From Sulfitobacter mediterraneus (GTDB taxonomy: Bacteria; Pseudomonadota; Alphaproteobacteria; Rhodobacterales; Rhodobacteraceae): 64,000 nucleotides of DNA. Location of the stretch: assembly GCF_016801775.1 (NCBI RefSeq), contig NZ_CP069004.1:1612001-1676000 (forward strand). The letters run 5' to 3'. This document shows, in pieces, positions 42,970 through 52,834 of the stretch (its first letter is position 1; each line of letters starts with the position of its first letter). The position numbers were made by a program, and so were the translations under genes. Below the pieces are notes generated by a model, which did no database searches, was not told the origin of the DNA, and saw only the letters and a program-made list of their open reading frames with translations.

Positions 42970-44843
42970 ACCAGATCCCAAGCCCCGGTGAAGTCATTCA
43001 GCACATTGGCCACATCCCCTTCGGACGCGCCATTGCCCGCAACTTTGGCCACCAAACCGCGCTTTTTGTCATCGATCACCGAAGTCACCCGTGCCGCGAC
43101 GCCCGCTTTCTCCAGCTCTTGGTTAAAAATACGGGTGATTGCCATCTTGCGCAGATCGGGTTTGAAAATCTTGCCAACTGCCGTTTTTGGCAGTTCATCC
43201 AGGATCGTCATATGCTTGGGCCGCGCGGCCCGCTCATGCACTTCTTTCTCGCAATGCGCCAACAGCTCTTCGGGTGTGACGGATGCGCCATCGACCAGCT
43301 CAACAAAGGCACAGGGCAGTTCGCCCGAATGCGCGTCCGGCTGGCCAATCGCACCGGCAAAGGCCACAGCCTCATGGCTAAGCAAGGCCTCTTCGATCTC
43401 GGCCGGATCAATATTGTGCCCGCCCCGGATGATCAGATCCTTGGACCGGCCCGTGATCCACAGATAACCGTCGCTGTCCACACGGCCCAGATCGCCGGTG
43501 CGCAGATACTTGTCCTTGTAGTAAAGCCCCTCGTTCTTTTCCGCCTCGGTGTAGGTGTTGCCCACATAGACACCCGGATTGGACACGCAAATCTCGCCGA
43601 TCTCGTCAATCGCCGCCTCGACATCGCCCTTGTCCGTTCCCTTGATGATTTTCACATCTGTGTAGGGGAACGGAATGCCGATCGATCCGACCTTTTTCAC
43701 CCCGTCCACTGGGTTGCCCGACACAAGGCAGGTCGCCTCGGTCATGCCGTAGCCTTCGACAATGGTCATGCCGGTGGTTTGTTCAAACCGGCGGAACAGC
43801 TCAAGCGGCAAAGGCGCGGAGCCTGAGAAAGCGGTTTTCACCGTGGAAATATCAGCATTCACCGGAACCTGCATGGTCGCGGCCAGCGCGGTCGGCACCG
43901 ACACAACAAAGGTCACCTTCCAACGTTCAACCAGTTTCCAGATGTTGTCGAAGACCCCTTCGCCGCGATAGCCCTGCGGGGTTGGGAAAACGATATGCGC
44001 ACCAGAAGACAGCGCGCCCAGCAGCATCACCTGACAGGCCATCACATGGAACAGCGGCAATGGGCAAAGCATCACGTCGTTTTCGTCCAGCAGCAAGGTC
44101 GAGCCGACCCAACCGTTGTAGATCGTGCCGGAATACAGGTGCTGCGCGACCTTTGGCATGCCCGTGGTGCCGCCCGTGTGGAAATAGAACGCCACGCGGT
44201 CTTCTTGCACGTCCTCAAAGGTCAACTTCGTAGGCTGCTTGGCCAGCTCGGCATTGAAATTCATATATTTGGCCTGATTTTCGACCCGGCCCTTGGGGCG
44301 TATCAATGGCACGATCCAAGACTTTGGCGGCGTCAGATAGCGCACCAGATCCACTTCCAGAACCGTATGGACACCCGGCGCCAGCTTGACCGCCTCGGCG
44401 GTTTTCTCGGCCACATCCGTCTTGGGGAACGGGCGCAATGTCACAACCACAGACGCCCCGGTTTCGCGCAGGATCGATCCGATCTGTTCGGCATCCAAAA
44501 GCGGGTTGATCGGATTGGCGATCCCCGCCACACCGCCGCCCAACAGGGTGATCGCGGTTTCATTGCAATTGGGCAGCACATAGGCCACCACATCCTTGGG
44601 GCCGACGCCCAGTGACCGGAACAGGTTCGCTGCCTGTGTCACACGGCCATGAAGCTGGGTCCAGTTCAGCGTCTCCGCCTTGTCCTTCGGACCCGAAAAA
44701 ATCTGATACGAGATCGCATTGTGGTTCGGAAACTTCGCGGTTGTGTCACTCAGCAACCCATAAAGCGTCTTGGGCACATCCCGTTCCGCCCACGGCATTT
44801 CCGCCTCGATCGCGTTGCGATCCTCCATCCCGGCAAATGTCAT
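42966..44843 (-). CDS. Acyl-CoA synthetase (AMP-forming)
   Basis: 625 residues of the adenylate-forming superfamily. P-loop HTGGTTGMPK, then GYGMTEATCL and TGDLGRVDSDGYLWITGRSKD are standard, and a catalytic lysine is in LPKTAVGKIFKPDL. The start at 44843 has GGAGG seven bases upstream; an ATG two codons earlier is possible. It is coupled to the downstream esterase. Chain length or substrate type cannot be told. Confidence 0.9.
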   Translation of the reverse strand: MTFAGMEDRNAIEAEMPWAERDVPKTLYGLLSDTTAKFPNHNAISYQIFSGPKDKAETLNWTQLHGRVTQAANLFRSLGVGPKDVVAYVLPNCNETAITLLGGGVAGIANPINPLLDAEQIGSILRETGASVVVTLRPFPKTDVAEKTAEAVKLAPGVHTVLEVDLVRYLTPPKSWIVPLIRPKGRVENQAKYMNFNAELAKQPTKLTFEDVQEDRVAFYFHTGGTTGMPKVAQHLYSGTIYNGWVGSTLLLDENDVMLCPLPLFHVMACQVMLLGALSSGAHIVFPTPQGYRGEGVFDNIWKLVERWKVTFVVSVPTALAATMQVPVNADISTVKTAFSGSAPLPLELFRRFEQTTGMTIVEGYGMTEATCLVSGNPVDGVKKVGSIGIPFPYTDVKIIKGTDKGDVEAAIDEIGEICVSNPGVYVGNTYTEAEKNEGLYYKDKYLRTGDLGRVDSDGYLWITGRSKDLIIRGGHNIDPAEIEEALLSHEAVAFAGAIGQPDAHSGELPCAFVELVDGASVTPEELLAHCEKEVHERAARPKHMTILDELPKTAVGKIFKPDLRKMAITRIFNQELEKAGVAARVTSVIDDKKRGLVAKVAGNGASEGDVANVLNDFTGAWDLV

Positions 44844-44972
44844 CGCCATTCCTCCCCTTGAGCGCCGATTTTTCGGCTTTGTTTTCCCTGAAGGACAGGA
44901 TGCGGCGAAATGCAGCATTTCGCAAGCTTGCAAGGTACATGGACGCCGCGTCACCCTCTATGACGTCACGAC

Positions 44973-45003
44973 AAAAGGCGCCGGACATTGCTGTACCGGC
45001 GCC
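44973..45003 (-). terminator. Rho-independent terminator of the BON-LysM gene
   Basis: On the minus strand: GGCGCCGG, an 11-base loop, CCGGCGCC, then TTTTGTCG. It starts about 75 bases after the BON-LysM stop. Confidence 0.75.
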
Positions 45004-45008
45004 TCCAG

Positions 45009-45030
45009 CCTTTTTGGCCTTAAATACGTC
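45009..45030 (-). repeat. Dispersed intergenic motif, copy D
   Basis: Minus strand GACGTATTTAAGGCCAAAA then AGG, close to copy B. It lies between the BON-LysM gene and its terminator. Confidence 0.35.
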
Positions 45031-45078
45031 AGGGGGTCCAGGGGGGCTGCCCTCTGCCCTACGTGGCTGAAACGGTGA

Positions 45079-45510
45079 TCAGGCTGCGGGGATGCGTAGC
45101 ACCTGGCCGGGGTAAATCTTGTCCGGGTCGCTGAGCATCGGCTTGTTCGCCTCGAAGATCTCCATATAACGCGATCCCTTGCCCAATGCCTTTTCCGAAA
45201 CCGCCCAAAGCGTGTCACCCTTTTCAACGGTGTGGAACACCGGATCGGCGTCGCCGCCCGATACGTCATCCTCAACCGCTGCCACGCCTTCGACGTTGCC
45301 CACCGCGAGGATGACCTTTTCCTTCATTTCCTGACTGGCGGCCTTGCCGCTGACCTTGACGGTGTCTCCTTCGACCGTGATATCCAGATCATCGGAATCC
45401 AGGCCCAGCTCCTTCAGCTCGTCCTTCAGGGCCGCACCGGTCACCTCTTCATCATCACCGCCGCCAAAAACCTTTTTGCCAGCGTCCTTAACAAAACTCC
45501 ACAAACCCAT
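45079..45510 (-). CDS. BON-LysM protein, YgaU/LysM family
   Basis: 143 residues. BON domain at about 25-85 (DLDITVEGDTVKVSGKAASQ) and LysM at about 92-142 (FHTVEKGDTLWAVSEKALGKG ... NPIYPGQVLRIP-like end). YgaU/Kbp relatives bind potassium or peptidoglycan. No signal peptide, which is also true of the E. coli Kbp homologue. Single gene with its own terminator. Confidence 0.88.
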   Translation of the reverse strand: MGLWSFVKDAGKKVFGGGDDEEVTGAALKDELKELGLDSDDLDITVEGDTVKVSGKAASQEMKEKVILAVGNVEGVAAVEDDVSGGDADPVFHTVEKGDTLWAVSEKALGKGSRYMEIFEANKPMLSDPDKIYPGQVLRIPAA

Positions 45511-45575
45511 CTCAATACTCCCATTGATGATAAAGGTCCGGCAACAGCGCCGAACCGGAACAGATCCCTTTCAGG

Positions 45576-47399
45576 CTACTCTGCCGCCATCCCGTCTGTA
45601 AACTGCAACCGTGCCAGCCGCGCGTAAAGCCCGCCTTTGGCGACCAGTTCGTCATGAGTTCCGGTCGCGACGATCCGGCCCGCCTCCAAAACGACAATCC
45701 GGTCGGCCTTTTTCACAGTCGCCAATCGGTGGGCCACGATCAATGTGGTGCGGTCCGCGCTCAGCTTGTCCACCGCCAGTTGCACCGCGCGTTCGCTTTC
45801 TGCATCCAGAGCCGAGGTTGCCTCGTCCAGCAGCAGCACCGGGGCATCCCGCAAGATGGCACGGGCAATCGCGATCCGCTGTTTTTGACCGCCAGACAGC
45901 ATCACGCCCCGCTCGCCAAGGTAGCTGTCATAGCCCTCCGGCAAGGCGCTGATGAACGCATGGGCGGCGGCGGCGCGTGCTGCCTCCTGCACATCGGCAT
46001 CCGAGGCATCAGGGCGGCCAAAGCGGATGTTTTCAGCGGCGCTGGCCGCAAAAATGACCGGATCTTGCGGCACCAGAGCAATCGACCGGCGGAAATCGTC
46101 CCGCGCCAATGTGCGCAGATCGGCACCATCCAGAGTGATGCGCCCGGACGCCGGGTCATAGAACCGTTGGATAAGCTGGATGATCGTGGTCTTGCCTGCG
46201 CCCGACGGGCCGACAAAGGCAACGGTTTCACCCGGCGTGATGGTCAGCGTCACACCATCCAGTGCAACAACATCGGGCCGTGCCGGATAGGAAAAATGCA
46301 CATCTTCAAACGCGATCAGCCCTTTGACCGGCTGTGCCAATGTCGCGGCATTGGCCGGATCTTGCACCGCGTCTTCGGTTTGCAGCAACTCGACAAGCCG
46401 CTCTGTGGCCCCTGCTGCGCGCTGCAATTCGCCCCAGATCTCTGACAGTGCCGCAACCGCGCCGGCGACCATCACCGCATAGATCACAAACTGCACCAAG
46501 GCACCTGCTGACATCTGGTCTGCCCGCACATCCCGCGCCCCGATCCAAAGCACACCAACCACGCCCGAGAACACCAGGAAAATCACAATCACCGTCATCG
46601 CCGCGCGGGTCTTGATCCGCCGCCGCGCTGCATCAAAAGACGCCTCGGTCATCTGCGCAAACTGACCTCGGCTGGCCATTTCATGGGTGAAGGCCTGCAC
46701 TGTCTGCACGGCAGTAAGGCTTTCCGATGCATTGCCTGAGGACGCCGCAATCCAATCCTGGTTTTCGCGGCTCATCACGCGCAGCCTGCGGCCCAGAGTC
46801 AAAATCGGGATCACAACAGCAGGCACGATCAACAGGACGAGCCCCGTCAGCTTGGCAGATGTCAGCAGCATCAGAACAAGGCCACCTAGAAAAATCAAAA
46901 GGTTACGCAGCGCAATTGAGACCGACGATCCGATCACCGACAAGATCAGCGTGGTGTCCGTCGTAATCCGGCTCAGCACTTCACCGGTCATGATGTTTTC
47001 GTAAAACGCCGGGCTCATTCCGATCACGCGATCAAAAACTGCCTTGCGAATGTCGGCCACAACCCGTTCGCCCAAGCGGGTGACAAGCGCATAACGCAGA
47101 CCCGTTCCAACCGCCAGAAGCCCTGCAATCACCAAAGCCGCGAGAAAGTACTGATCGAGAAGCTCAGGCTCACTGGTGCCGAAATTGTCCACCACGCGGC
47201 GCACCGCCAATGGCAAGGTCAGCGAGATCACCGCCGTCGAGATCAGCGCAAGAACAGCAGCGATCATCAACGCGCGGTAGGGCCACATGAACGGCATCAA
47301 CGCCCGCAGCGCCCCCAACTTGCGAGATTTCTCCCGTTCAGCGTTGGCAGTGCCAGCCGGAACCGGTGGCGGGGTGTTGAGGGTCGTGCGCCGGGCCAT
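45576..47399 (-). CDS. ABC exporter, fused permease and ATPase (MsbA/LmrA type)
   Basis: 607 residues. Membrane domain at about 45-330 (six helices), nucleotide-binding domain at about 365-600 with FVGPSGAGKTT, LSGGQKQR and LLDEATSALD. The ATG at 47399 has AAGGA upstream. Half-transporter, so it is expected to dimerise; exported lipid or drug unknown. Confidence 0.92.
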   Translation of the reverse strand: MARRTTLNTPPPVPAGTANAEREKSRKLGALRALMPFMWPYRALMIAAVLALISTAVISLTLPLAVRRVVDNFGTSEPELLDQYFLAALVIAGLLAVGTGLRYALVTRLGERVVADIRKAVFDRVIGMSPAFYENIMTGEVLSRITTDTTLILSVIGSSVSIALRNLLIFLGGLVLMLLTSAKLTGLVLLIVPAVVIPILTLGRRLRVMSRENQDWIAASSGNASESLTAVQTVQAFTHEMASRGQFAQMTEASFDAARRRIKTRAAMTVIVIFLVFSGVVGVLWIGARDVRADQMSAGALVQFVIYAVMVAGAVAALSEIWGELQRAAGATERLVELLQTEDAVQDPANAATLAQPVKGLIAFEDVHFSYPARPDVVALDGVTLTITPGETVAFVGPSGAGKTTIIQLIQRFYDPASGRITLDGADLRTLARDDFRRSIALVPQDPVIFAASAAENIRFGRPDASDADVQEAARAAAAHAFISALPEGYDSYLGERGVMLSGGQKQRIAIARAILRDAPVLLLDEATSALDAESERAVQLAVDKLSADRTTLIVAHRLATVKKADRIVVLEAGRIVATGTHDELVAKGGLYARLARLQFTDGMAAE

Positions 47400-47498
47400 G
47401 GAACATCCTTTGTGATGGTGCACCGGTCATGGCCTGAGCCAACGGCAGGGTCAAGCGCCCTACTGTCGCGGCGTGCAAATTCAAATGATGGGAAATGT

Positions 47499-47573
47499 TG
47501 GAGCGGGCGGAGGGAATCGAACCCTCATCTTCAGTTTGGAAAACTGAGGTCTTAACCATTACACAACGCCCGC
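47499..47573 (-). tRNA. tRNA-Gly (anticodon TCC)
   Basis: On the minus strand the acceptor stem GCGGGCG / CGCCCGC, D-arm TTGTGTAATGGTTA, anticodon stem TCAGT/ACTGA around TTTCCAA (anticodon TCC) and T-loop GGTTCGATTCC are all present. Discriminator T is followed by a genomically encoded CCA. 75 nt including CCA. Confidence 0.95.
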
Positions 47574-47682
47574 TCGGACAGGTTGGTGATTATTTCAAAG
47601 GGTTATGGGGGTCAAGTGCAATATGAGGATCATGGGCCGTGCAGGACGGTTCAAGAGGCCTCAAGCTTGCATCCATCACGGG

Positions 47683-49113
47683 CTAACGGACATGCTGGAC
47701 GGTTTCAAACGCATCCAGCAATAGCGACAAGGGCAGACTTGTCCCATAGCCGCTGGAGTTGATGGACCGTGTCGAAAGCTGACCTTGCTGGATTTTCAGA
47801 TCCACCCGCCCGTCCCCGGCGCGATAAAGATCCCCATGTTGATCCAGCAGCGCCGAGCGCCAGCTTTGCGGGGCACCTGCAAGCCCGTCACCGTATTGAT
47901 GGCCGTTGCGCTCTATGTGCGTGCATCCAATGAGGTTGGCCAAGGCCACGTCTTGCTGCAAGGCGATCCCGGCCTGGGTGGACAGATCCTCGGCGGACAA
48001 GAAGAACCCGCCCAACGGATCTTCAGCATTCCATTTGGCCACCCGCGCACGGTTCAACAGGGACCGGTATACCCCCTTGCAGGATTTGCTGGATACACCG
48101 CGATAACCCAAGGCTTGCGCAGCAAAAAATGCGGTCATGTTTGCATCGGATTCGTCGATTTCGCAGGGTATATCCGCGCCGACCTGGCCCAAAGGCACCG
48201 AAAGTGCGTTCGCCCTTGCGATGGGCTGTTCCACAATTCTCACTGCGTTTGTCAGACGGCCCAGTTGTGGTTGGGCTTTTGCGTTCTCCCAAAACGCCGC
48301 AAAGGCGTCGGGTGTTTGAAACTGTTCATTGCCATCAAGTGTGCAGAAATATCCGCCCGGCAAGTCATCCAGTACCCCTGCGATCCGGCTCAGACGATCA
48401 ATGTCTGCAGGCGCATCACCGGACAGCTTGAGCTTGAATGCACGCAGCCCGTAAGCCTCGCAATTTTCGCGCAGGGTTTGCGGCAATCCGTCATTCGGCC
48501 CATCGGCGGCCTTGCCTTGCGCCTCGATCACATCTGTAAGGCCGACAGTATGCCGCACTGTCATTGTGTCCGCAGGACGCAACGATGCAAGGAAGTACGG
48601 CAGGTCAAAACCCGTCAAATCATGTGCTGTGTCACTTGTGATGCCCGGAAGATTCCGCGCAATGGCCGCGGCAAAGGACACACCCCAAGCGCGGCAACAT
48701 GCATCTAGAATGGCCCGGTCGATTTGGGCCAAACCAAACCCCGCAACAAGACCCGGCAATTCTTGTTCGGCGCATTCTTCGTGATGTATGGTTTCCGCAG
48801 CGCTGTGATGGCCAAATGCACTGGCGTACCGCCGCCCGTCAACATAATGGCTGGCGGCAATTGCTATGGAACGGCGCAGTTGTTCGAAGTTGTCCTGGTT
48901 GGTCAATTCAGGTGATTTGTCGAACCATTTGGGCGCCAGAAGGTCGGCGGCGATGCCCCAATGAGACTTCTGATCACGGGTTGTAATGCGGACCGCGACA
49001 TAGGCTTCTGGCGCTGATGTTAAGGTGACAACACCGTACCGAAACGGCATTCGGAATGTCACCGGCCGCTCGAGTTGAATGACTTCGTCGACGGTAAACT
49101 GAAATTCAGACAT
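47683..49113 (-). CDS. Enolase-superfamily enzyme (mandelate racemase/muconate lactonizing type)
   Basis: 476 residues, longer than the usual 360-400 because of an N-terminal insert. Candidate catalytic and metal residues: KxK at 227-229 in AFKLKLSGD, D260 in TLDGNEQF, E295 in IVEQP, E318 in EIDESD, and K343/K346 in SSKSCKGV. This pattern suggests an MLE/dipeptide-epimerase type acid-base pair. Last gene of the catabolic operon, 60 bases after the ABC binding protein. Reaction not assignable. Confidence 0.75.
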   Translation of the reverse strand: MSEFQFTVDEVIQLERPVTFRMPFRYGVVTLTSAPEAYVAVRITTRDQKSHWGIAADLLAPKWFDKSPELTNQDNFEQLRRSIAIAASHYVDGRRYASAFGHHSAAETIHHEECAEQELPGLVAGFGLAQIDRAILDACCRAWGVSFAAAIARNLPGITSDTAHDLTGFDLPYFLASLRPADTMTVRHTVGLTDVIEAQGKAADGPNDGLPQTLRENCEAYGLRAFKLKLSGDAPADIDRLSRIAGVLDDLPGGYFCTLDGNEQFQTPDAFAAFWENAKAQPQLGRLTNAVRIVEQPIARANALSVPLGQVGADIPCEIDESDANMTAFFAAQALGYRGVSSKSCKGVYRSLLNRARVAKWNAEDPLGGFFLSAEDLSTQAGIALQQDVALANLIGCTHIERNGHQYGDGLAGAPQSWRSALLDQHGDLYRAGDGRVDLKIQQGQLSTRSINSSGYGTSLPLSLLLDAFETVQHVR

Positions 49114-49173
49114 GGACGCACTTATATTTGCCCCTTCGGCATTTCGGCCAAAGGGGCGGTTGTTTCGGATCGA

Positions 49174-50154
49174 TTACTTTGGGTAGGTCACTGATGTATC
49201 GATGAATTCATTGGTAAACACCGTTGATGTATCCAGATCATCAAGACCATAGGCCTGTTGAACCACCTTATAGTCCTGCGCGAGGCGGTCACCGCTCCAT
49301 TCTCCGACGGACAACGTGTTGCCGACACCGGGCATGACCCGCGACGCATATTCCAACTGGCGCTCCGCATCTGACAACTTCAGGCTGACCGCTTCGGACA
49401 AGGCCGCGGCGCAGGGTGCTGGCGTTTCCAGGCAGAAGGAGAATGCCTTTTGCGTCACGTTGACCATCGCTTTTACCGCATCCTTTTTGGTTTCAAGCGT
49501 GTCATCACTGGCCCAATAGGCAAGGCTGTAGTTGTTCATGCCCTCATCGCGCAAAAGCGCATAGCCCAGATCATCACCAAAGATGTCTTCGTAGATGAAG
49601 TGCACGGAATAGAAATGCGTCGTCGCGTCAATGGAGCCTGACTGCAATGCCGCCACCTTGGCCGTGGGCTGCAAATTCACCCAAGTGACATCATCGGGAT
49701 CGAGTCCAATCGCCTGAGAAATCGGAACCCACATCTGGCGGGCCGCGTCAAAGGCAGGCGCGCCGATCTTCTTGCCCTTCAGATCCTGAACACTCGAGAT
49801 GCCAGAGCTTTTTTTCCAATACAGGCCAGCCGCGTTGTCATTGTAGGCGACAAAGATGCCTTTCATCTTGCTGCCTTTGCCCAGGAACTGAAGCGCCGTT
49901 GGCGTGTCGATGATGGCCAGTTCTGCCTGCCCAACATCCAGCGCTTTGGCCGCCGCACCGGAGCCGGAGCCTTGCCGTACTTCAAGATCCACACCCGCGT
50001 CGGTGTACCAACCCTGTTGCAAGGCGTAATAGATCGGTGCGTGATCGCCGCCGGCTTTCCAGTTCAATTGCAGGCTCAATTCTTCGGCCTGTGCTGCGGC
50101 TGAGGTGGTGCATGCCAGGGCGCTTGCGCCCAGCAGTTTCGCTATGTTTCTCAT
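49174..50154 (-). CDS. NMT1/THI5-like ABC substrate-binding protein
   Basis: 326 residues. Sec signal peptide ending near AQAEE, then LSLQLNWKAGGDHAPIYYAL, typical of the NMT1/SsuA-like family that binds pyrimidines, sulfonates or related small ligands. Periplasmic. Third component of the ABC importer with the two genes upstream on the minus strand. Confidence 0.88.
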   Translation of the reverse strand: MRNIAKLLGASALACTTSAAAQAEELSLQLNWKAGGDHAPIYYALQQGWYTDAGVDLEVRQGSGSGAAAKALDVGQAELAIIDTPTALQFLGKGSKMKGIFVAYNDNAAGLYWKKSSGISSVQDLKGKKIGAPAFDAARQMWVPISQAIGLDPDDVTWVNLQPTAKVAALQSGSIDATTHFYSVHFIYEDIFGDDLGYALLRDEGMNNYSLAYWASDDTLETKKDAVKAMVNVTQKAFSFCLETPAPCAAALSEAVSLKLSDAERQLEYASRVMPGVGNTLSVGEWSGDRLAQDYKVVQQAYGLDDLDTSTVFTNEFIDTSVTYPK

Positions 50155-50189
50155 GGTTTCCTCCCTTAGAGAATTTTCGTGGTTCTGGT

Positions 50190-50966
50190 TCAGTCCAATC
50201 CAAGCAGGCGATAGATTTGCTTGGTGTATTCGCCAAATTTTTCGGTTGTTTTGACGTCGAGCGTTCGGGGTTCTGGCAAGTCGATATCGAAATGCGCGGC
50301 CATGCGTGCCGGACCGGAAGTCATCACGGCCACCTGGCTGCCTAGAAACACGGCCTCTTGAATGCCGTGGGTGACAAACAAGATGGTCTTTTTGCTTTCT
50401 TTCCAGATCCGAAGCAGTTCGAGGTTCATCCTCTCTCGGGTCAGCGCGTCCAATGCGCCAAAGGGCTCATCCATCAAAATCAGGCGCGGGTCATGCACAA
50501 GGGCGCGGGCAATCGACGCCCGCTGTTGCATGCCGCCTGAGAGTTGCTGCGGAAACGCATCGGCAAAATCGCCAAGGCCGACCATCTCTATCAGGTCTTT
50601 TGCCCGCTCCCGGCTTTCTTTTTGCGGAAGTCCAAGGATTTCGGCCGGCAGCATGACGTTGTCGATGATTGTGCGCCATTTCAGCAAGAGCGCCTTCTGG
50701 AACACCATGCCGATGTCTTTACCCGGCGTAAACGGGGACAGGTCATTGCCGATTTGCACGGTGCCTTCGGTGGCGGGATGCAGTTCGGACAGGATGCTGA
50801 GAATGGTCGATTTACCACAGCCTGACGGCCCGACAATCGACACCAATTCCCCTTCTTTCACTTCAAAGGAGACATCCTGCACAGCAAGGAACTCTTTGTC
50901 GCCAACCTTGAAGACTTTCTTAACGCCGTCCAGTTTGACGAAGGGCTGAGGATCGATCTTGCTCAT
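50190..50966 (-). CDS. ABC transporter ATPase (SsuB/TauB-like)
   Basis: 258 residues with a full ATPase domain: GPSGCGKST, QLSGGMQQRASIARAL and LMDEPFGALDALTRE. The ATG overlaps the permease gene stop by four bases, so the pair is coupled. Powers the NMT1-type importer. Confidence 0.93.
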   Translation of the reverse strand: MSKIDPQPFVKLDGVKKVFKVGDKEFLAVQDVSFEVKEGELVSIVGPSGCGKSTILSILSELHPATEGTVQIGNDLSPFTPGKDIGMVFQKALLLKWRTIIDNVMLPAEILGLPQKESRERAKDLIEMVGLGDFADAFPQQLSGGMQQRASIARALVHDPRLILMDEPFGALDALTRERMNLELLRIWKESKKTILFVTHGIQEAVFLGSQVAVMTSGPARMAAHFDIDLPEPRTLDVKTTEKFGEYTKQIYRLLGLD

Positions 50967-51715
50967 GTCTGAATTCCCTTACGTGTGATGAAGATGTATT
51001 CGAGCGCGATGACAAAGCCGTAGAGGGCCATGCCAATCGCCGTGATCAGCAGCAGCGCCATCATCATTGCCGAGGTGTTGAGCGCGTTCTGCTGGATCAG
51101 CAGAAAGTTCCCCAAACCCTCTTCGGAGGCGATGAATTCGCCCACGATTGCGCCTGCCACAGCGAGGATTGCGGCAACCTTCATCCCGGAGAACAGATAG
51201 GGGAGAGATCCAGGCAATTGGATCTTGATGAAGATCTGCCAGCGGTTCGCCTTGAGCGCCTTGACCAGGTTGATAAGATCCGGCTCCACCTCGACCAACC
51301 CGCGATAGGTCGTCAGAACAATCGGGAAGAAGCAGATTGTGAATGCAATTATCATATTGGGAACAATGCCGTAGCTGAACCAGATGATGAACAACGGCGC
51401 CATCGCGACTTTGGGCACCATGTTCAAAGTCACCAGCAGCGGCATCAGCGATGCGTTCAGCGGCGGCACCCAGACGAACAAAACCGCCAGCGCCACCCCC
51501 ACGATCACAGCCATGGCATAACCGCCAAAGATCTCCAACGTGGTGACCCATGTATGGGTCCACCAGTTATAAGAACTGTCCGTGATTTCCGCGATGGTCT
51601 CGAGCGGTGATGGCAAGATGTAGCTGGGTACATCAGCGACGATGACAGCGAGCTGCCACAACAGGACGAACCCGATATGCGCCGCAATTGCGTATAAGTA
51701 TCCACGAGCGGACAT
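50963..51715 (-). CDS. ABC transporter permease (SsuC-like)
   Basis: 250 residues, six helices, BPD_transp_1. EAA loop: LVKALKANRWQIFIKIQLPG. The ATG at 51715 (MSARGYLYAI) has AAGGAGGG seven bases upstream; a longer frame begins at a TTG and is not used. Confidence 0.92.
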   Translation of the reverse strand: MSARGYLYAIAAHIGFVLLWQLAVIVADVPSYILPSPLETIAEITDSSYNWWTHTWVTTLEIFGGYAMAVIVGVALAVLFVWVPPLNASLMPLLVTLNMVPKVAMAPLFIIWFSYGIVPNMIIAFTICFFPIVLTTYRGLVEVEPDLINLVKALKANRWQIFIKIQLPGSLPYLFSGMKVAAILAVAGAIVGEFIASEEGLGNFLLIQQNALNTSAMMMALLLITAIGMALYGFVIALEYIFITRKGIQT

Positions 51716-51754
51716 GTTGCGTCCCTCCTTGTTCAAAGTGCGTTGCTGGTCCGA

Positions 51755-52810
51755 TCAAAATTCGCCTGATCGCACTTCGAATTTTGACGGTTTGCCATGA
51801 ACGGGTTTGCCTGTCTTGACCCAGTCAGCGACCCATTTGATCATCGGATCCATCGGGACAACCGGATTGCCCAGAATGCCGTTGGCCTTGTCACAGTTGA
51901 CCAGCAAACAATTGTCCTGCTCCTGGCCGGTGAACCGCGGCTCGATCCCGAACTCCTGGCCAAACCGGTTGGCGAGGTAGCGTACCGATACAGTTTCTGG
52001 GCCACCAACGTTGATCGGGCTGGTTGGAACGGTGGTGTTTGCCAACATGCGGAGGAATTGCGCATTTGCATCGCCCTGCCACATGATATTGACGTGGCCC
52101 GTGTCCAGCGGAATATCTTTTCCGTCTTTCACCCAGCTCGCGATTTCCTGCATCACGCCATAGCGGGGGTCGATCGCATAGACAAAGCGCATGGCGCGGC
52201 CGGGCGTCCCGTGCAGTTTGGAGAAATACTCGAATGTCCGTTCACGGCCGACGACAGAGTTTGCGTATTCGCCGGGCCGGGCCAAGGGCAGATCCTGTTC
52301 CGTTACTCCGCCATGCAGAGGGTTCGACCATGGATAGACGTGAATGGTCGAAAAAGTGACGAGCCGGCTGTCTTTGAAAGCTTCGGCCGTGATCTGCGGC
52401 GCGATTGTGTTCATTGCCCAGAGGAAATCTTCGCGGCCCCGGAAATCGAACTTGAGCCCCGCCATGTAGATCACGTTTTTGATCTTCGGCAGCGCGTTCA
52501 CAGCATCCCGATCCAGCAGATCACACGGGATCGTCTCAATGCCCCATGCATTCAGCCGCTCTTGCACGCCTTCTTCGGAAAACCGCGAGACACCGATCAC
52601 GCGCTTGTCCGGGCAGGCCTTCTTGGCCATGCGGGCCATTGTCACGCCGATCTTTCCGCCGACGCCCAAGATCATGATGTCGCCGTCCAGACTGTTCAGA
52701 TCATCAACGACCTCCTGTGTCGGGATCGACATGAAATCTTCAAGGTGTTCGACATCGCGAAACGCTTCGGGAAACAAGCTCGGGTTCAGGGTTTCAATTG
52801 TAGTTGTCAT
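51755..52810 (-). CDS. NAD-dependent epimerase/dehydratase-like protein
   Basis: 351 residues of the extended SDR fold. Rossmann motif GVGGKIG at 49-55 and IYMAGLKFDF. The active site reads Y182-A-N-S-V186, with valine where the YxxxK lysine is expected, and Ser/Thr in TFSTIHVYP. Either an atypical catalyst or a member that lost SDR chemistry. Lies 24 bases after the DapA-like gene. Confidence 0.75.
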   Translation of the reverse strand: MTTTIETLNPSLFPEAFRDVEHLEDFMSIPTQEVVDDLNSLDGDIMILGVGGKIGVTMARMAKKACPDKRVIGVSRFSEEGVQERLNAWGIETIPCDLLDRDAVNALPKIKNVIYMAGLKFDFRGREDFLWAMNTIAPQITAEAFKDSRLVTFSTIHVYPWSNPLHGGVTEQDLPLARPGEYANSVVGRERTFEYFSKLHGTPGRAMRFVYAIDPRYGVMQEIASWVKDGKDIPLDTGHVNIMWQGDANAQFLRMLANTTVPTSPINVGGPETVSVRYLANRFGQEFGIEPRFTGQEQDNCLLVNCDKANGILGNPVVPMDPMIKWVADWVKTGKPVHGKPSKFEVRSGEF

Positions 52811-52834
52811 TTGGGTTCCTCCCCTTGGGGTCGT

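Noticed and set aside
45511..45575. Terminator after the ABC exporter
   Set aside because: A CCGG-based stem on the minus strand is short and interrupted, and the following T-run is broken.
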